From: Plasmodium vivax | Lineage: Eukaryota; Apicomplexa; Aconoidasida; Haemosporida; Plasmodiidae | Direction: 5' to 3' | Assembly: GCF_000002415.2 (NCBI RefSeq) | Contig: NC_009916.1 | Coordinates: 558,001-622,000 of the forward strand | Length of the DNA stretch: 64,000 nucleotides | Part shown: piece by piece, positions 63,218-64,000 of the stretch | Layout of the letters: the number at the start of each line of letters is the position of its first letter | Position numbering within the stretch: the first letter of the stretch is position 1 | Notes under the pieces: generated by a model | The model's database searches: none | Told to the model about the DNA's origin: nothing | What the model saw: the letters and a program-made list of their open reading frames with translations, nothing else | Program-made: the position numbers and the translations under genes

Positions 63218-64000
63218 AATGGTGAAAAAAGAGGAAATACTTATAAATGGTAAACACTTAAATACGCGTGTGCAGAAAAATAAAACAATGTTGTGTGCAA
63301 TGAAGTGACGCGGGGGGTAGACGCACGTCCAAATTTGCCTTCTCCAAATGAGGAAGTCATGGAGCTGGCTTCCAAAAAAAAAAAAAAAAAAATCATTGCG
63401 CGAAAGTGTGCACACTGGGTGATATAACTTGATAAGGACAAACATAAAACAACATCGCGCGCAGATTTAAATGTGCTTATATGTTCAAATGAAGAATCAT
63501 CAGTGGGGAGGGGAATTAATTATGAATACGCATTTCTTCATGTTGAGTAGGTACAACTAGAGAAATGCAAAGTGGGTATAAAAAAAAATACCAAAAATTA
63601 TGCTTTACACATTAATTATTCGTTTTACAATCTGAAAGGGACTTGCCCCGACGCATTTAATTCGAGTACCAGTGGTGTGAGCTTCCATTCGAAAAGGTAA
63701 AAAAATTGTGCAGTTTTTTTTTGTGAAAGGTTCCTTATTAGGGTACATTCTGATAAGATGGCTTTCTTCCGCAAAAAAAAAGGCGCAACTGGTTTGTTCC
63801 TCCTCTTTTTTTTTCCACCCCGGTTATGTTGCCCCACTTTGGTACCCCCCACAGACGCCGTTTTTTCCCTCGCGCGTTGTTAGCTTCACCTACGCTGTTA
63901 AAAGGGGTTGCTACTTTGGGAGAATTCCCCCTTGATGCGTATGGTCAGGGGCCACCCTCACAGGGAGATCATCTCAACGCGGCTGTGCGGCTGGCGGTCA

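Larger units (their letters stand above)
62722..64000. other. Spacer upstream of the membrane protein, window end
   Basis: About 1.3 kb up to the window end. It holds an 18-bp repeat (62778-62905), an 11-bp repeat (63117-63217) and an A run near 63375-63391. No gene is supported; a further gene may lie just beyond the right edge. Confidence 0.5.

Noticed and set aside
1..64000. CRISPR arrays, transposons, tRNA or rRNA genes, telomeric arrays
   Set aside because: I scanned for spaced direct repeats, transposase-like frames, tRNA-like folds and telomere units and saw none. The tandem repeats are short minisatellites without spacers.

Overview
The window is nuclear DNA from a malaria parasite. 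The evidence is a set of apicomplexan genes (PK5/CRK2, ARK3, a pair of EF-1alpha genes, and an apicoplast glutamyl-tRNA synthetase with a signal peptide), long proteins with charged low-complexity inserts, short GT-AG introns, and spacers full of long A and T runs. The balanced base composition of the coding DNA suggests the vivax/knowlesi/cynomolgi group rather than the very AT-rich P. falciparum group. The species cannot be fixed from this window alone. From memory, the gene order resembles one region of P. falciparum chromosome 13; this was not checked.

I support sixteen protein genes. Left to right: a patatin-like phospholipase (+, open at the left edge); pyrroline-5-carboxylate reductase (-); CCT delta (-); the small-subunit processome protein UTP21 (+); a small four-exon gene resembling a mitoribosomal mL43/S25-type protein (-); a SMARCAL1-like SNF2 annealing helicase (-); an acidic nuclear-type protein ending in a DUF4211-like region (-); a divergent dynein light chain (-); apicoplast GluRS (-); two head-to-head EF-1alpha genes (-/+); PK5 (+); the giant kinase ARK3 (-); a J-domain protein with a membrane segment (-); an RCC1-repeat protein (+); and a small four-helix membrane protein (-).

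The genes are independent eukaryotic units, not an operon. They fall into housekeeping themes: translation (EF-1alpha, GluRS, UTP21, the putative mitoribosomal protein), protein folding (CCT delta, J protein), cell cycle and genome care (PK5, ARK3, SNF2, RCC1-like) and metabolism (P5CR, patatin). I rebuilt the exons by hand from splice signals, reading-frame phase and family fit. Several first exons are only 16-28 nt long. No tRNA, rRNA, CRISPR array, transposon or telomeric array was recognised.

The most striking feature is the EF-1alpha inverted pair. The coding sequences look identical up to the last nine codons, and the similarity stops 9 nt before the start codon, while the spacer between them is not mirrored. 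A second theme is one 9-bp GC-rich repeat motif that appears in the patatin gene, in the ARK3 gene (read from the other strand) and in non-coding DNA beside the dynein light chain. I found no convincing new multi-gene system.
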